Origin: Bacteroidales bacterium M3
GTDB taxonomy: Bacteria; Bacteroidota; Bacteroidia; Bacteroidales; Muribaculaceae
Assembly (NCBI GenBank): GCA_001689445.1
Contig: LUJN01000038.1
Span: 25,195-89,194, forward strand
Length of the DNA stretch: 64,000 nt
Direction of reading: 5' to 3'
Positions 44,447-53,516 of this stretch are shown here, one piece after another. Position 1 is the first letter of the stretch. Every line of letters starts with the position of its first letter. Made by a program: the position numbers and the translations under genes. Below the pieces are notes generated by a model that had not been told where the DNA came from, ran no database searches, and saw only the letters and a list, made by a program, of their open reading frames with translations.

Positions 44447-44461
44447 TTTGAACTTTGCACT
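44447..44461. repeat. TTTGAACTTTGCACT, left copy flanking purD
   Basis: Exact inverted copy at 45876-45890, just after purD. A looser version is near 53494-53518. Confidence 0.6.
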
Positions 44462-44492
44462 GTGAACTAATTGGCGGGGTCGGGGAAAAGCG

Positions 44493-44575
44493 CTATCTTT
44501 GGCTATGCCGAAGATACTCCCGCTCGGCAATGCCCAAATAAATTTGGCATTGCGCTCAACTTATTCGTATCTTTG
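44493..44575 (+). promoter_or_regulatory. Tandem promoter region of purD
   Basis: Two TATCTTTG boxes, 44493-44500 and 44568-44575. Between them are GCCGAAG...CTCGGC and an imperfect palindrome ATGCCCAAATAAATTTGGCAT. I recall similar sequence upstream of other Bacteroidales genes, so this may be a mobile promoter repeat; that needs a search. Confidence 0.55.
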
Positions 44576-44602
44576 CAGCAATAAACCACAGACACTTACG
44601 AT

Positions 44603-45877
44603 ATGATGAACATCCTTTTGCTCGGCTCGGGCGGACGTGAAGCCGCCCTCGCATGGAAAATCTCACAGTCGCCGCTGCTCGGCACGCTCTATATCGCCCC
44701 CGGCAACGGCGGCAGCGACAAATACGGCACACCCGTGGCATTGTCGCCGCTCGACTTCCCCGCCATAAAGGCGTTTGCCGAGCAAAACGATGTCAAGATG
44801 ATTGTCGTGGGGCCTGAAGACCCCCTCGTCAAGGGTATTTACGACTACTTCGAGGGGTCGGACATCCTCGTGGTCGGCCCGTCAAAGGCCGGGGCACAGC
44901 TTGAGGGAAGCAAGGACTTCGCCAAGCAGTTTATGGTGCGCCACGGCATCCCGACGGCCCGCTACCGCAGCTTCACCGCCGACACCATTGAAGATGGCTA
45001 CCGCTTCCTTGAGGAGCTTGAGGCTCCCTACGTGCTCAAGGCCGACGGTCTCGCCGCCGGCAAGGGCGTGTTGATAATCAACGACCTTGACGAAGCCAAG
45101 GCTGCGCTGAAAGAGATGCTCGGCGGCATGTTTGGCGCGTCGTCGGCCACGGTTGTCATCGAGGAGTTCCTGTCGGGCATCGAGTGCTCGGTGTTTGTGC
45201 TCAGCGACGGCACCGACTTCCGCGTGCTCCCCGTAGCCAAGGACTACAAACGCATCGGCGAGGGGGACACGGGCCTCAACACCGGCGGCATGGGCGCGGT
45301 AAGCCCCGTGCCGTTTGCCGACGAGGCTTTCATGGACAAAGTGCGCCGCCAAATTATCGAGCCTACCGTCATGGGGCTTGCCGAGGAGGGTATCACCTAT
45401 CGCGGGTTCATATTCCTCGGGCTTATCAATGTCGGCGGCGAGCCTAAGGTCATCGAGTACAACGTGCGCATGGGCGACCCCGAGACCGAGGCCGTGATGC
45501 TGCGCATCGCCGACGACCTGGTGCCGCTGATGGAAGCCGCCGCGCGCGGCAATCTCGACGGGCTCGACCTGCGCCACGATCCCCGCACGGCTGTGACTGT
45601 GATGATGGTGTCGGGCGGCTATCCCGGTGATTATGAGAAGGGCAAGGAGATAACCATTGATGGCGAAATCGCGGACAGCATCCCGTTCCACGCCGGCACA
45701 CGCCGTGACGCCGACGGGCGACTCGTCACCAACGGAGGCCGTGTCATCGCAGTAAGCTCCTACGGCGACTCTATAGCCGACGCGCTTGCCCGCAGCTACG
45801 CCTCCATCGACCGCATCCACTGGGACGGCGCATACTGGCGCCGCGACATAGGCCGCGACCTGATGGCCCTTGAATAG
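44603..45877 (+). CDS. purD: Phosphoribosylamine--glycine ligase
   Basis: 424 aa ATP-grasp enzyme of purine synthesis (GAR synthetase). N-terminal LLLGSGGREAALAWKI (about 4-19), GPEDPLVKGIYDYF (about 73-86), VLKADGLAAGKGV (about 148-160), GLNTGGMGAVSP and the metal-binding NVRMGDPETEA (about 290-300). The start may be 44603 or the next ATG at 44606 (MNILLLG). The gene is flanked by inverted copies of a 15-nt repeat. Confidence 0.96.
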   Translation: MMNILLLGSGGREAALAWKISQSPLLGTLYIAPGNGGSDKYGTPVALSPLDFPAIKAFAEQNDVKMIVVGPEDPLVKGIYDYFEGSDILVVGPSKAGAQLEGSKDFAKQFMVRHGIPTARYRSFTADTIEDGYRFLEELEAPYVLKADGLAAGKGVLIINDLDEAKAALKEMLGGMFGASSATVVIEEFLSGIECSVFVLSDGTDFRVLPVAKDYKRIGEGDTGLNTGGMGAVSPVPFADEAFMDKVRRQIIEPTVMGLAEEGITYRGFIFLGLINVGGEPKVIEYNVRMGDPETEAVMLRIADDLVPLMEAAARGNLDGLDLRHDPRTAVTVMMVSGGYPGDYEKGKEITIDGEIADSIPFHAGTRRDADGRLVTNGGRVIAVSSYGDSIADALARSYASIDRIHWDGAYWRRDIGRDLMALE

Positions 45878-45973
45878 TGCAAAGTTCAAAGTGCAGAGTT
45901 CAAAATTGCCCGATAGGTAAGATAGGGCTGATAAGCCTTATAGGGTCTATTTGACCTATCAGGCTTATTGGAC
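45876..45973. repeat. Repeats downstream of purD
   Basis: AGTGCAAAGTTCAAA (45876-45890) begins in the purD stop codon. Next comes a hairpin with arms ATAAGCC-TT-ATAGG and CCTAT-C-AGGCTTAT containing CTATTTGACCTAT (45947-45959), also found at 16431-16443. May act as the purD terminator. Confidence 0.55.
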
Positions 45974-45999
45974 TTATTCAACCTCCTCCTCCATCGCCG

Positions 46000-46980
46000 A
46001 TGAATACCGAGTTAAATAAATTCCTAAGTTCACGATACGCCCTGCTGCTCATGATGGCAATTGCCGTCATGGCGGCAGTCGCCGCGTATCTGCATGGCGA
46101 TGTCGTTCCCATCACGGGAGCCAAGGGCCTGGGGTTACCGTCGGCAAACGAGTGGCTGCACCCGGGCATGCTCTCGCTTGGCATCAATCTCGCGCTCAAC
46201 GTCGGCATAGCGTGCCTGCTGGTGCTCATCAACAAGAGTTTCAACATCCTGCGCAACCTTACCGTCCTGTTTTCGACCATCTTCATGGTAATGCAGATGG
46301 CCACGCCGTCGGTCATCGGGCAGTTCTATGGCGGCACGCTGCTGTGTATCGTCAACCTGCTGGCGATGTGCCTGCTGTTCTCGACCTTCGGCAAGCGCCA
46401 ACCCGACCGCCGCAACATATTCCTTGTGTTTTTCATGCTGAGCCTCGGCACGCTGACGCAGTATGCCTACGCACTCTACATCCCGGTGTTTCTCATCGGA
46501 TGCGTGCAGATGCGCTGCCTGTCGTTCAAGGGATTCCTTGCCGCCATGATAGGTGTAGTGACCCCGGTGTGGATACTGTGGGGACTGGGCATAATCGACT
46601 TTCACAACGTGGCGTTGCCGCAGTTTGTCTCGATATTCAACGCCCTCAACCGCCACGAGGCGGCACAGCTGATAGCCACCGTCGCGCTCACCATCTCACT
46701 GACGATAGGGTGTGGCGCGCTCAACTTCATCAAGATATACAGCTACAATTCCCGCGCACGGGCCTACAACGGCTTCATCGGTATCATGGCCCTGGCCACG
46801 ATGGCCTTTGCCGTAGCCGACTACACCAACACCGCTACCTATATCCCGATGCTCAACACGTGTGCCTCGGTGCAGGTGGCCCACTTCTTCACCATCAACC
46901 AGCGGCGGCGCACCTACATCCCCGTCCTGTGTCTCATAGCCCTATACGCCGCACTATACGTCTGGGCACTCTATGCCTGA
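46000..46980 (+). CDS. Multi-pass membrane protein of unknown function
   Basis: 326 aa, about 8-9 predicted helices (for example 12-32, 59-78, 85-105, 110-128, 141-165, 178-200, 225-245, 262-280, 305-325), with no signal peptide and short loops. It resembles the Bacteroidetes integral-membrane families without known function; I cannot place it firmly. Followed 15 nt later by an acyltransferase with which it may share a transcript. Confidence 0.7.
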   Translation: MNTELNKFLSSRYALLLMMAIAVMAAVAAYLHGDVVPITGAKGLGLPSANEWLHPGMLSLGINLALNVGIACLLVLINKSFNILRNLTVLFSTIFMVMQMATPSVIGQFYGGTLLCIVNLLAMCLLFSTFGKRQPDRRNIFLVFFMLSLGTLTQYAYALYIPVFLIGCVQMRCLSFKGFLAAMIGVVTPVWILWGLGIIDFHNVALPQFVSIFNALNRHEAAQLIATVALTISLTIGCGALNFIKIYSYNSRARAYNGFIGIMALATMAFAVADYTNTATYIPMLNTCASVQVAHFFTINQRRRTYIPVLCLIALYAALYVWALYA

Positions 46981-46995
46981 CCTATCACAGCATCT

Positions 46996-47985
46996 ATGGA
47001 AAAACGCACCACACCAGCGACATCCCTGCTCGACATCATAAAACTCCCGCTCACATTCTACGTGTTGTGGGTACACTCCTCACTGTCGCCCGACACCACC
47101 GCCCTCGCCCCCGAAACATGGACTATCGTCTCACGTGTGGCCATGGGCATATTCCTCACCATCTCGGGGTTTCTGCTTTACCGCAAACTCTCTACCTCTG
47201 AAGCTCCTCACGCCTACCTCAACCACTACATCACCCGTGCCGCCACAGTATATGTCGTGTGGGCCGTCATCTACCTGCCTGTGACATTCGGGGCCTATGG
47301 CAGCTCGGCCTATTCCACCGCCGACGTGGTTAGGGTATGGTTTCACGGGCTGTTGACCGACTCGCCCGGTATGGGATTTCATCTGTGGTATGTCTACATG
47401 CTGGTGTTTTCGGCTATTTTTGTCAAGATTACGTGGCGTCACACACGCCATCCGCTCGCCTGGCTGTTAGCATTGACCTTGGCGGGGCGTGTGGTCTCCT
47501 ACCTGTGGAACGATCCCGAGACCTATGCAGTGTTTGGCTTCAAGCCTCTACGCTTCCTGTTTACATCGGGCTATTACTTCACTTTTGGAATGGCATTGGC
47601 CCACTATCTCCCTTGGCTATCGTCACGGCGACGGCTGATGGCGGCAGCTACTGTGGCCGTGCTTGCGGGAACTGTCCTCGCGCCATCATTTGGCGCCCGG
47701 CTCATCCCGTTCATCCTGGTATATTGGCTCCTGACACCCGACATACGGCTCTCTGAGGAGATGCGTAAATCGTGCCGCTACTACAGCTCGATGATGTATT
47801 ACTCCCATATCGCCATATTCTGGTCGATAGCCATGCTTCTGCCCATCAATAACCGCATGCTGCTGTTTGCGGTCAGCGTGGCTGCGACGCTCCTTGTCGC
47901 CGGACTGCTGCGTGCAGCCTCGGCGCGCCTTCCTCTGCTGCGCATCCTATATGCGCCGTCGCGCCGTCGGCAGCCCACACTGTGA
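46996..47985 (+). CDS. Acyltransferase family (acyltransferase 3-like) membrane protein
   Basis: 329 aa, about ten helices. LDIIKLPLTFYVLWVHSS (about 12-29) matches the N-terminal helix with the conserved His of the acyltransferase-3/OafA family, and FHLWYVYMLV (about 128-137) is the second signature. These inner-membrane enzymes O-acylate polysaccharides or glycolipids. Substrate unknown. Followed by a repeat-rich gap and then the DUF2723/deacetylase genes, which also point to envelope glycan work. Confidence 0.83.
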   Translation: MEKRTTPATSLLDIIKLPLTFYVLWVHSSLSPDTTALAPETWTIVSRVAMGIFLTISGFLLYRKLSTSEAPHAYLNHYITRAATVYVVWAVIYLPVTFGAYGSSAYSTADVVRVWFHGLLTDSPGMGFHLWYVYMLVFSAIFVKITWRHTRHPLAWLLALTLAGRVVSYLWNDPETYAVFGFKPLRFLFTSGYYFTFGMALAHYLPWLSSRRRLMAAATVAVLAGTVLAPSFGARLIPFILVYWLLTPDIRLSEEMRKSCRYYSSMMYYSHIAIFWSIAMLLPINNRMLLFAVSVAATLLVAGLLRAASARLPLLRILYAPSRRRQPTL

Positions 47986-47991
47986 TGAAAC

Positions 47992-48135
47992 CGTTGCAGA
48001 ACTGACAATTTCCCAACTTGTAGGGACATGCCTTTGGCATGTGGAATATGCAACTGACTGAAACGCAGCCAACATGCCAAAGGCATGTCCCTACATCAAT
48101 CGACCTCTTATATTTGACAAGTTCTGCAATATCCC
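47992..48135. repeat. Nested inverted-repeat element (GTAGGGAC family)
   Basis: A perfect 23-bp inverted repeat, 48020-48042 and 48072-48094. Each arm starts GTAGGGAC and is itself a palindrome (ACATGCC-TTT-GGCATGT). It is enclosed by a second inverted repeat TTGCAGAACT / AGTTCTGCAA. No coding potential; MITE- or REP-like. Confidence 0.75.
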
Positions 48136-48170
48136 ATTGCGATATTTTAAGACACGGGATTATGGATTGT

Positions 48171-48193
48171 GGATTATTTGAGGTAACTTTGCA
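48171..48193 (+). promoter_or_regulatory. DUF2723 gene promoter (promoter cassette copy)
   Basis: TTATTTGAGGTAACTTTG with -7 box TAACTTTG at 48184-48191, the same cassette as before aroA. Confidence 0.65.
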
Positions 48194-48249
48194 GCCTGTA
48201 ATGGAATGGCGTGGCGAGGGAGCCTACGGCCTACCGCATGGAAACATCG

Positions 48250-51200
48250 ATGAAAAGATACAACATTATCAACAACTCGCTCGGATGGCTGATGTTTGTC
48301 ATATCGGCCGTCACCTACCTGCTCACCCTTGAGCCGACAGCGAGCTTCTGGGACTGTCCCGAGTTCATTTCACAAGGCTACAAGCTCGAAGTGGGACACC
48401 CGCCGGGCAACCCGATATTCATGCTCGCGGCGAGATTTTTCGTCAATTTCGCCCACGATGCCGCCCATGTGGCATTGGCCGTCAACGCCATGTCGGCATT
48501 GCTGAGCGCGGCCACTATCCTGTTGCTGTTCTGGACGATAACCCACCTTGTTCGCCGCCTCGTGGTCGCCGATGACGCCACGACGGTATCCCTCCCCAAG
48601 ATGCTCGCCATCTTCGGGTCGGGCGTGGTAGGCTCGCTCGCCTACACATGGAGCGACACGTTCTGGTTTTCGGCTGTCGAGGGCGAGGTCTACGCCTTCT
48701 CGTCGTTCTGCACCGCCCTGGTGTTCTGGCTGATACTCAAGTGGGAAAACCGCGCCGACCAGCCGCACAGCGACCGCTACCTTATCCTGATAGCCTACGT
48801 CATAGGCATATCCATCGCCGTCCACCTACTCAACCTGCTCTGCATCCCCGCCATCGTGCTGGTGTTCTACTACCGCAAGTACAAGGACACCACCGCCAAA
48901 GGCTCGTTGATAGCCCTCGCAGTGTCGTTTGTCATCGTGGGGCTTATCCTCTACGGGCTCGTACCGGGCTTCATCGAGGTGGCAGGATGGATGGAGCTGT
49001 TCTGTGTCAACACTCTTGGCATGAGCTTCAACATGGGCGTACTCATATACTTCATCCTCGCCCTGGGCATCTTCATCTGGGCCATCGCCGAGCTTTACCG
49101 CCAGCGCAATCCGCTGATGATAAAGGTGTCGTTTATCCTCGCTGTCATCATCTCGGGCATCCCGTTCATCGGCGACGGCTGGGTGATTCCCGCTGTGATA
49201 ATCGCAGGCCTCGTAACCTACTTCTTCATATGGGGGAAGAAAATCCCCGTGCGCATCCTCAGCATAGCCGCCATCAGCATCCTCGTGATATTTATCGGCT
49301 ACTCCTCCTATGCCCTTCTGCTCATCCGCTCATCGGCCAACCCGCCGATGAACCAGAACGGCCCCGACAACGTGTTCTCGCTCTCATCCTACCTCAACCG
49401 TGAGCAGTATGGCGAGCGTCCGCTCCTCTATGGCCGCACCATCAACTCAAGCATCCTCTATCGTGTCGATGCTTCGGGACTCCCCAAGGCCATCGTCAAG
49501 GAGGGGAAGACCCTCTACAGCAAGGCCGTCAAGGAGAACCCCAACGACCCCGACCGCTACGAGGCAACGGGCCACAAGACCGACTATGAGATGACCCCGG
49601 AGCTTAACATGCTCTTCCCGCGCATGTACGATGGCCGTCACGCCGCCGCATATGCCTCGTGGACCGGCATGACCGGCGTCCCCGTGGAGTCGACAATATA
49701 CGTCGACGAGAACGGCAACCCCTTGCAGAAGGACTGGAAAACCAAGCCCACGTTCCTTGAAAACATGCGCTTCTTCCTCGGCTACCAACTCACCCACATG
49801 TACTGGCGATACTTCATGTGGAACTTCGCCGGACGTCAGAACGACATCCAAGGGAACGGCGAGCCCAATCACGGCAACTGGATTTCGGGCATACCCCTCA
49901 TCGACACCCCGCGCCTCGGCGACCAGTCGCTCCTACCCGACGACCTCGGCAAGGGCAACAAGGGACACAACGTCTTCTACATGCTCCCGCTCATACTCGG
50001 CATCATAGGTCTCGTATGGCAGGCATTCTCCTCCAAGCGCGGCATCGAGCAGTTCTGGGTAGTGTTCTTCCTCTTCTTCATGACAGGCATTGCCATCGTG
50101 CTCTACCTCAACCAGACCCCGACACAGCCCCGCGAACGCGACTACGCCTTTGCCGGGTCGTTCTACGCCTTTGCGATATGGATAGGCATGGGTGTGGCCG
50201 GGCTGTGGCGTCTCGCCCTGATGGCGATGAAAAAGGATGCCAAGGGCGACGCATCGGGATTGCCCGCACTCCCCAATGCCGACAATGACAGCCGCCGCTC
50301 GACACTTGCCGCCGCCATAGCCTGCGTGCTCGGCATCATCGTGCCGCTGCAGATGGTGTCGCAGACATGGGACGACCACGACCGCTCGGGACGCTACGCC
50401 GCCCGCGACTTCGGCATGAACTACCTGTCGAGCCTCGACGAGAACGCCATCATATTCACCAACGGTGACAACGACACCTTCCCCCTGTGGTACGCACAGG
50501 AGGTCGAGGGATTCCGCACCGACGTGCGCGTGGTCAACCTCAGCTACCTGACCACCGACTGGTATGCCAACCAGATGCGCTATCCGACCTACAACGCCGC
50601 AGCAATCCCGATGCTTGCCGAGCCGATGGATTATGCCTACGACAAGCGCCAGTTCAACTACTTCCTCCACCCAGACTCCACCAAGGTCAACGCCCTTGCC
50701 GCGCTCAAGCAGGTATATGACCCGTCGGCGGTCGAGAATGACTGGCGACTGCCCGAGTTCCGCTACCCCAACATGTATATCCCTGTCGACAAGGAGGCAG
50801 TGCTGAAGGCCGGACGTGTCACCCCCGCCGAGATGCCGGCTGTCGCCGAGTACATCGACGTCAACATGCTTGCCGACGAGCCGACCATGCGCGAGGGGGG
50901 TATGTCACTGAGCAAGATACTGTCGCTCGACTTCATAGCCACCAACGCCGCCAACGGCTGGCAACGCCCCATCTACTTTGCCATGACCGTCCCCGACGAC
51001 TACTATCTCGGCATGTCACCCTACCTGCGCCACACGGGTCTCGCCTACGAGGTGTCGCCCATACGTCAGGCGGGATATGACGGCTATTCGCCGGGTATCG
51101 ACACCGACCGCATGTATGACAACGTGGTCAACAAGTTCCGCTGGGGCGGTCTCGATGCCACCAAGAGTGCCGATGACATTTACCTCGACGAGACGGTACG

Positions 51201-51744
51201 CCGCATGGTGACTACCAACCGTAGCGCGATGCTCGACCTTGCGACTGCTCTCTACAACGAGGGTGTGGCCGCAGAGTTGCGTGCCGACTCGGCATCAGTC
51301 GTGGAGACACAGCGATTGAAGGCATTTGCCGCCGACCGCTACCAGCGCACCCGCACCGTGCTCGACCTCATTCTCACCAAGCTCCCCGCCCACGCATCCC
51401 CCTACTCGGTGCAGATAGGCCATAATATCGCCGACCTCTACCTGCGTCTTGGCGAGGTGACCGCCAACAAGGAGGACCGCCAGAAGGCCCTGACGCTGCT
51501 TGAGAGCGAGATACGCCGCTACGGGCAGTATGTACGCTATTACCAGAGCCTCAGCCCCGGTCGCTATGCGGCGTTGCAGCGTACCGACCAGTATATCAAC
51601 GACACCTACCTCCTCGCCCTCGTGCAGCTCTATGCCGACGGCGGCGGCGAGGCCGAGAAGCTGCTTGGCGAACTCGAGGCATCGGGCGTGAACTTCGCCC
51701 CTTACCTGCGCCGCCAGCAAGCCGCAGCCGACACGCAGCAGTAG
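48250..51744 (+). CDS. DUF2723 (TMEM260-like) glycosyltransferase-type membrane protein
   Basis: 1164 aa from the ATG at 48250 (MKRYNIINNSLGW, the family N-terminus; ATGs at 48238 and 48211 would add a few residues). TM1 (about 12-30), then EPTASFWDCPEFISQGYKLEVGHPPGNPIFML, the DUF2723 signature with its acidic WDCxEF motif as in GT-C mannosyl-type transferases. About eleven further helices (to residue 700) and a large soluble C-terminal region (about 720-1164) follow. TMEM260 relatives are O-mannosyltransferases; in Bacteroidetes a role in protein O-glycosylation or envelope glycans is inferred. Polysaccharide deacetylase and queG follow in the same direction. Confidence 0.87.
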   Translation: MKRYNIINNSLGWLMFVISAVTYLLTLEPTASFWDCPEFISQGYKLEVGHPPGNPIFMLAARFFVNFAHDAAHVALAVNAMSALLSAATILLLFWTITHLVRRLVVADDATTVSLPKMLAIFGSGVVGSLAYTWSDTFWFSAVEGEVYAFSSFCTALVFWLILKWENRADQPHSDRYLILIAYVIGISIAVHLLNLLCIPAIVLVFYYRKYKDTTAKGSLIALAVSFVIVGLILYGLVPGFIEVAGWMELFCVNTLGMSFNMGVLIYFILALGIFIWAIAELYRQRNPLMIKVSFILAVIISGIPFIGDGWVIPAVIIAGLVTYFFIWGKKIPVRILSIAAISILVIFIGYSSYALLLIRSSANPPMNQNGPDNVFSLSSYLNREQYGERPLLYGRTINSSILYRVDASGLPKAIVKEGKTLYSKAVKENPNDPDRYEATGHKTDYEMTPELNMLFPRMYDGRHAAAYASWTGMTGVPVESTIYVDENGNPLQKDWKTKPTFLENMRFFLGYQLTHMYWRYFMWNFAGRQNDIQGNGEPNHGNWISGIPLIDTPRLGDQSLLPDDLGKGNKGHNVFYMLPLILGIIGLVWQAFSSKRGIEQFWVVFFLFFMTGIAIVLYLNQTPTQPRERDYAFAGSFYAFAIWIGMGVAGLWRLALMAMKKDAKGDASGLPALPNADNDSRRSTLAAAIACVLGIIVPLQMVSQTWDDHDRSGRYAARDFGMNYLSSLDENAIIFTNGDNDTFPLWYAQEVEGFRTDVRVVNLSYLTTDWYANQMRYPTYNAAAIPMLAEPMDYAYDKRQFNYFLHPDSTKVNALAALKQVYDPSAVENDWRLPEFRYPNMYIPVDKEAVLKAGRVTPAEMPAVAEYIDVNMLADEPTMREGGMSLSKILSLDFIATNAANGWQRPIYFAMTVPDDYYLGMSPYLRHTGLAYEVSPIRQAGYDGYSPGIDTDRMYDNVVNKFRWGGLDATKSADDIYLDETVRRMVTTNRSAMLDLATALYNEGVAAELRADSASVVETQRLKAFAADRYQRTRTVLDLILTKLPAHASPYSVQIGHNIADLYLRLGEVTANKEDRQKALTLLESEIRRYGQYVRYYQSLSPGRYAALQRTDQYINDTYLLALVQLYADGGGEAEKLLGELEASGVNFAPYLRRQQAAADTQQ

Positions 51745-51778
51745 ACCGCACATGGAATAACCAACCTCCACGCAGCGC

Positions 51779-52396
51779 ATGTTTATAGAGCAGCCCCCAT
51801 TGCTATACCGCCTCCTATTCCCGGAGGCGGTGTGGCGTATTAAGCGCAAGCGGCGCAAGGTCGTCTACCTGACCTTTGACGACGGGCCGATACCCGAGGT
51901 GACGCCATGGGTGCTCGACGTGCTCGACCGATACGGAGTCAAAGCGACTTTCTTCCTCGTGGGCGACAACGTGCGCCGCAATCCCGCTCTCTTTGAGGAG
52001 ATAAAGCGGCGCGGCCACAGCTACGGCAACCACACGATGAACCACCTGCAGGGCTTCAAGGTGCTCTCGCGCCGCTACCTGCGCAACATCACCGAGGCCG
52101 ACACGCTTATCGACAGCCCCCTCTACCGCCCTCCCCACGGCATCATGCGGTGGGGACAGGCACGTGTCATCAAGGATCATTACAACATCGTGATGTACGA
52201 CCTCGTGACCCGCGACTATTCGCGCAAGCTCACGCCCGCGCAGGTGCTTGCCAACGTCAAGCGTTATGCCCGCAACGGGTCGATTATCGTGTTTCACGAC
52301 TCGCTCAAGGCCGAGCGCAACATGACCTACGCCCTCCCACGCGCCATCCAGTGGCTCCAAGACCAAGGCTATGAGTTCCTTCCTATCCCCATGTGA
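51779..52396 (+). CDS. Polysaccharide deacetylase family protein (NodB-like)
   Basis: 205 aa, NodB homology domain: VVYLTFDDGPIPEVTPWVLDVL (about 23-44; the catalytic and metal Asp), GNHTMNH (about 83-89; HxxxH metal ligands), YRPPHGIMR (about 117-125), IIVFHDS (about 175-181). No signal peptide or TM, so shorter than typical secreted chitin or peptidoglycan deacetylases. It overlaps queG by 26 nt. Confidence 0.9.
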   Translation: MFIEQPPLLYRLLFPEAVWRIKRKRRKVVYLTFDDGPIPEVTPWVLDVLDRYGVKATFFLVGDNVRRNPALFEEIKRRGHSYGNHTMNHLQGFKVLSRRYLRNITEADTLIDSPLYRPPHGIMRWGQARVIKDHYNIVMYDLVTRDYSRKLTPAQVLANVKRYARNGSIIVFHDSLKAERNMTYALPRAIQWLQDQGYEFLPIPM

Positions 52397-53360
52397 CGCC
52401 GACCTCCCTGCCGCCGTGGCGGGGCACGCCGAGCTGCTCCCTCTCGCCCGCGACGCCGGGGCGACAGCCATAGGCATAGCCGACGCCGTGGAGGTCGACA
52501 GCGATGCCGCCGACGCCTACAGCCGATGGATAGCCGACGGCCGCAACGGGATGATGGACTACCTCGCCCGATATGGCGACGTGCGCCGCAACCCTCGCCT
52601 GCTGCTCGACGGGGCGCAGTCGCTGATTGTCGCCGCATTCAACTATATGCCCCCTTACCGTCAGCCCGACGGCATGCCGCGATTTGCCGACTACGCCCTC
52701 GGAACGGACTATCATGAGGTCGTCCGCGAGCGTCTCGGACGTTTCGCCGAAGCCATACGCGTCCAATGGGGAGGCGAGACGCGCGTATGCGTCGACACCG
52801 CCCCATTGATGGAACGATATTGGGCCGTGCGCTCGGGATTGGGGTTCGTCGGACGCAACTCCCAGCTTATACTTCCCGGGCGCGGCTCGCGCTTCTTCAT
52901 AGGCACGGTCATCACGACCACACACTTCGCTCCCGACGCGCCATGCACGCTCACCTGCGGCGACTGCGGCCGTTGCGTCACGGCATGTCCCGGAGGAGCC
53001 ATCGCGCCATGCGGAGTCAACGCCTGCGCGGAAAGCCGCGCAGCGGCATTTGACGCACGCCGCTGCATCTCCTACCTCACCATTGAGCATCGCGGCCCGC
53101 TGCCCGACGGTCTGCGCCTCGGCAACCGCATCTACGGCTGCGACGCCTGTCAGGACGTGTGCCCCCACAACCGCCATGCCACGCCGACCGACATCCCCGA
53201 GTTTATCCCCCGGCCATCCATCATGACCCTCACCGCCTCCGACATCGCCACGATGTCCCCCGAGCAATTCTCCGCCATCTTCCGCCACTCCGCCGTCAAG
53301 CGCACCAAGCTCGCCGGCCTCCAGCGCAACCTCACCCACTGCGACCAACACAAAATGTAG
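52371..53360 (+). CDS. queG: Epoxyqueuosine reductase
   Basis: 329 aa cobalamin- and Fe-S-dependent enzyme for the last step of queuosine synthesis in tRNA. APLMERYWAVRSGLGFVGRNSQLI (about 145-168), then two 4Fe-4S motifs, CxxCGDCGRCVTACPGGA (about 200-217) and GCDACQDVCPHN (about 258-269). A C-terminal HEAT-like part is absent, as in short family members. Starting inside the deacetylase gene (26-nt overlap) is unusual but gives a normal N-terminus. Confidence 0.93.
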   Translation: MSSFLSPCDADLPAAVAGHAELLPLARDAGATAIGIADAVEVDSDAADAYSRWIADGRNGMMDYLARYGDVRRNPRLLLDGAQSLIVAAFNYMPPYRQPDGMPRFADYALGTDYHEVVRERLGRFAEAIRVQWGGETRVCVDTAPLMERYWAVRSGLGFVGRNSQLILPGRGSRFFIGTVITTTHFAPDAPCTLTCGDCGRCVTACPGGAIAPCGVNACAESRAAAFDARRCISYLTIEHRGPLPDGLRLGNRIYGCDACQDVCPHNRHATPTDIPEFIPRPSIMTLTASDIATMSPEQFSAIFRHSAVKRTKLAGLQRNLTHCDQHKM

Positions 53361-53516
53361 GGTCGCGACATGTCGCGACCGCAAACCGGCGGTTTTGCAA
53401 AACTTGCATATCCCCATAATTCTTTGTTATTCTGCAACGTGCTATTGTGGGCGCGGGCGCTATGTATAGCGCCCCTACGGTGAAACACTTTGACTTGTGC
53501 AATTTGAACTTTGAAC
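53357..53516. repeat. GTAGGG hairpin pair between queG and comM
   Basis: GTAG (53357) then the perfect palindrome GGTCGCGACA / TGTCGCGACC (53361-53380). Later GGGCGCTAT / ATAGCGCCC (53455-53463/53466-53474) ending CTAC (53475-53478). In between is TTTTGCAAAACTTGCA. To its right is a loose GTGCAATTTGAACTTTGAACTT motif (53496-53517). Same design as 47992-48135 and 60915-61070. Confidence 0.7.

Larger units (their letters stand above)
43951..44602. other. Long region without a convincing gene
   Basis: About 650 nt between the XRE gene and purD. The left 350 nt are GC-rich and structured; an open frame on the minus strand (43999-44460) reads Arg/Cys/Ser-rich sequence with no domain, and is probably not translated. 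Within it are CGCGGCCTCCGCCG and several short inverted repeats, but no tRNA or known RNA recognised. The right part holds the TTGCACACT tandem (44380), a TTTGAACTTTGCACT motif (44447) and two promoter boxes (44493 and 44568). Confidence 0.5.

Noticed and set aside
43999..44460. Open frame of 153 codons on the minus strand between the XRE gene and purD
   Set aside because: No domain, Arg/Cys/Ser-rich composition and no promoter box in the right place; treated as part of a non-coding or repeat region.
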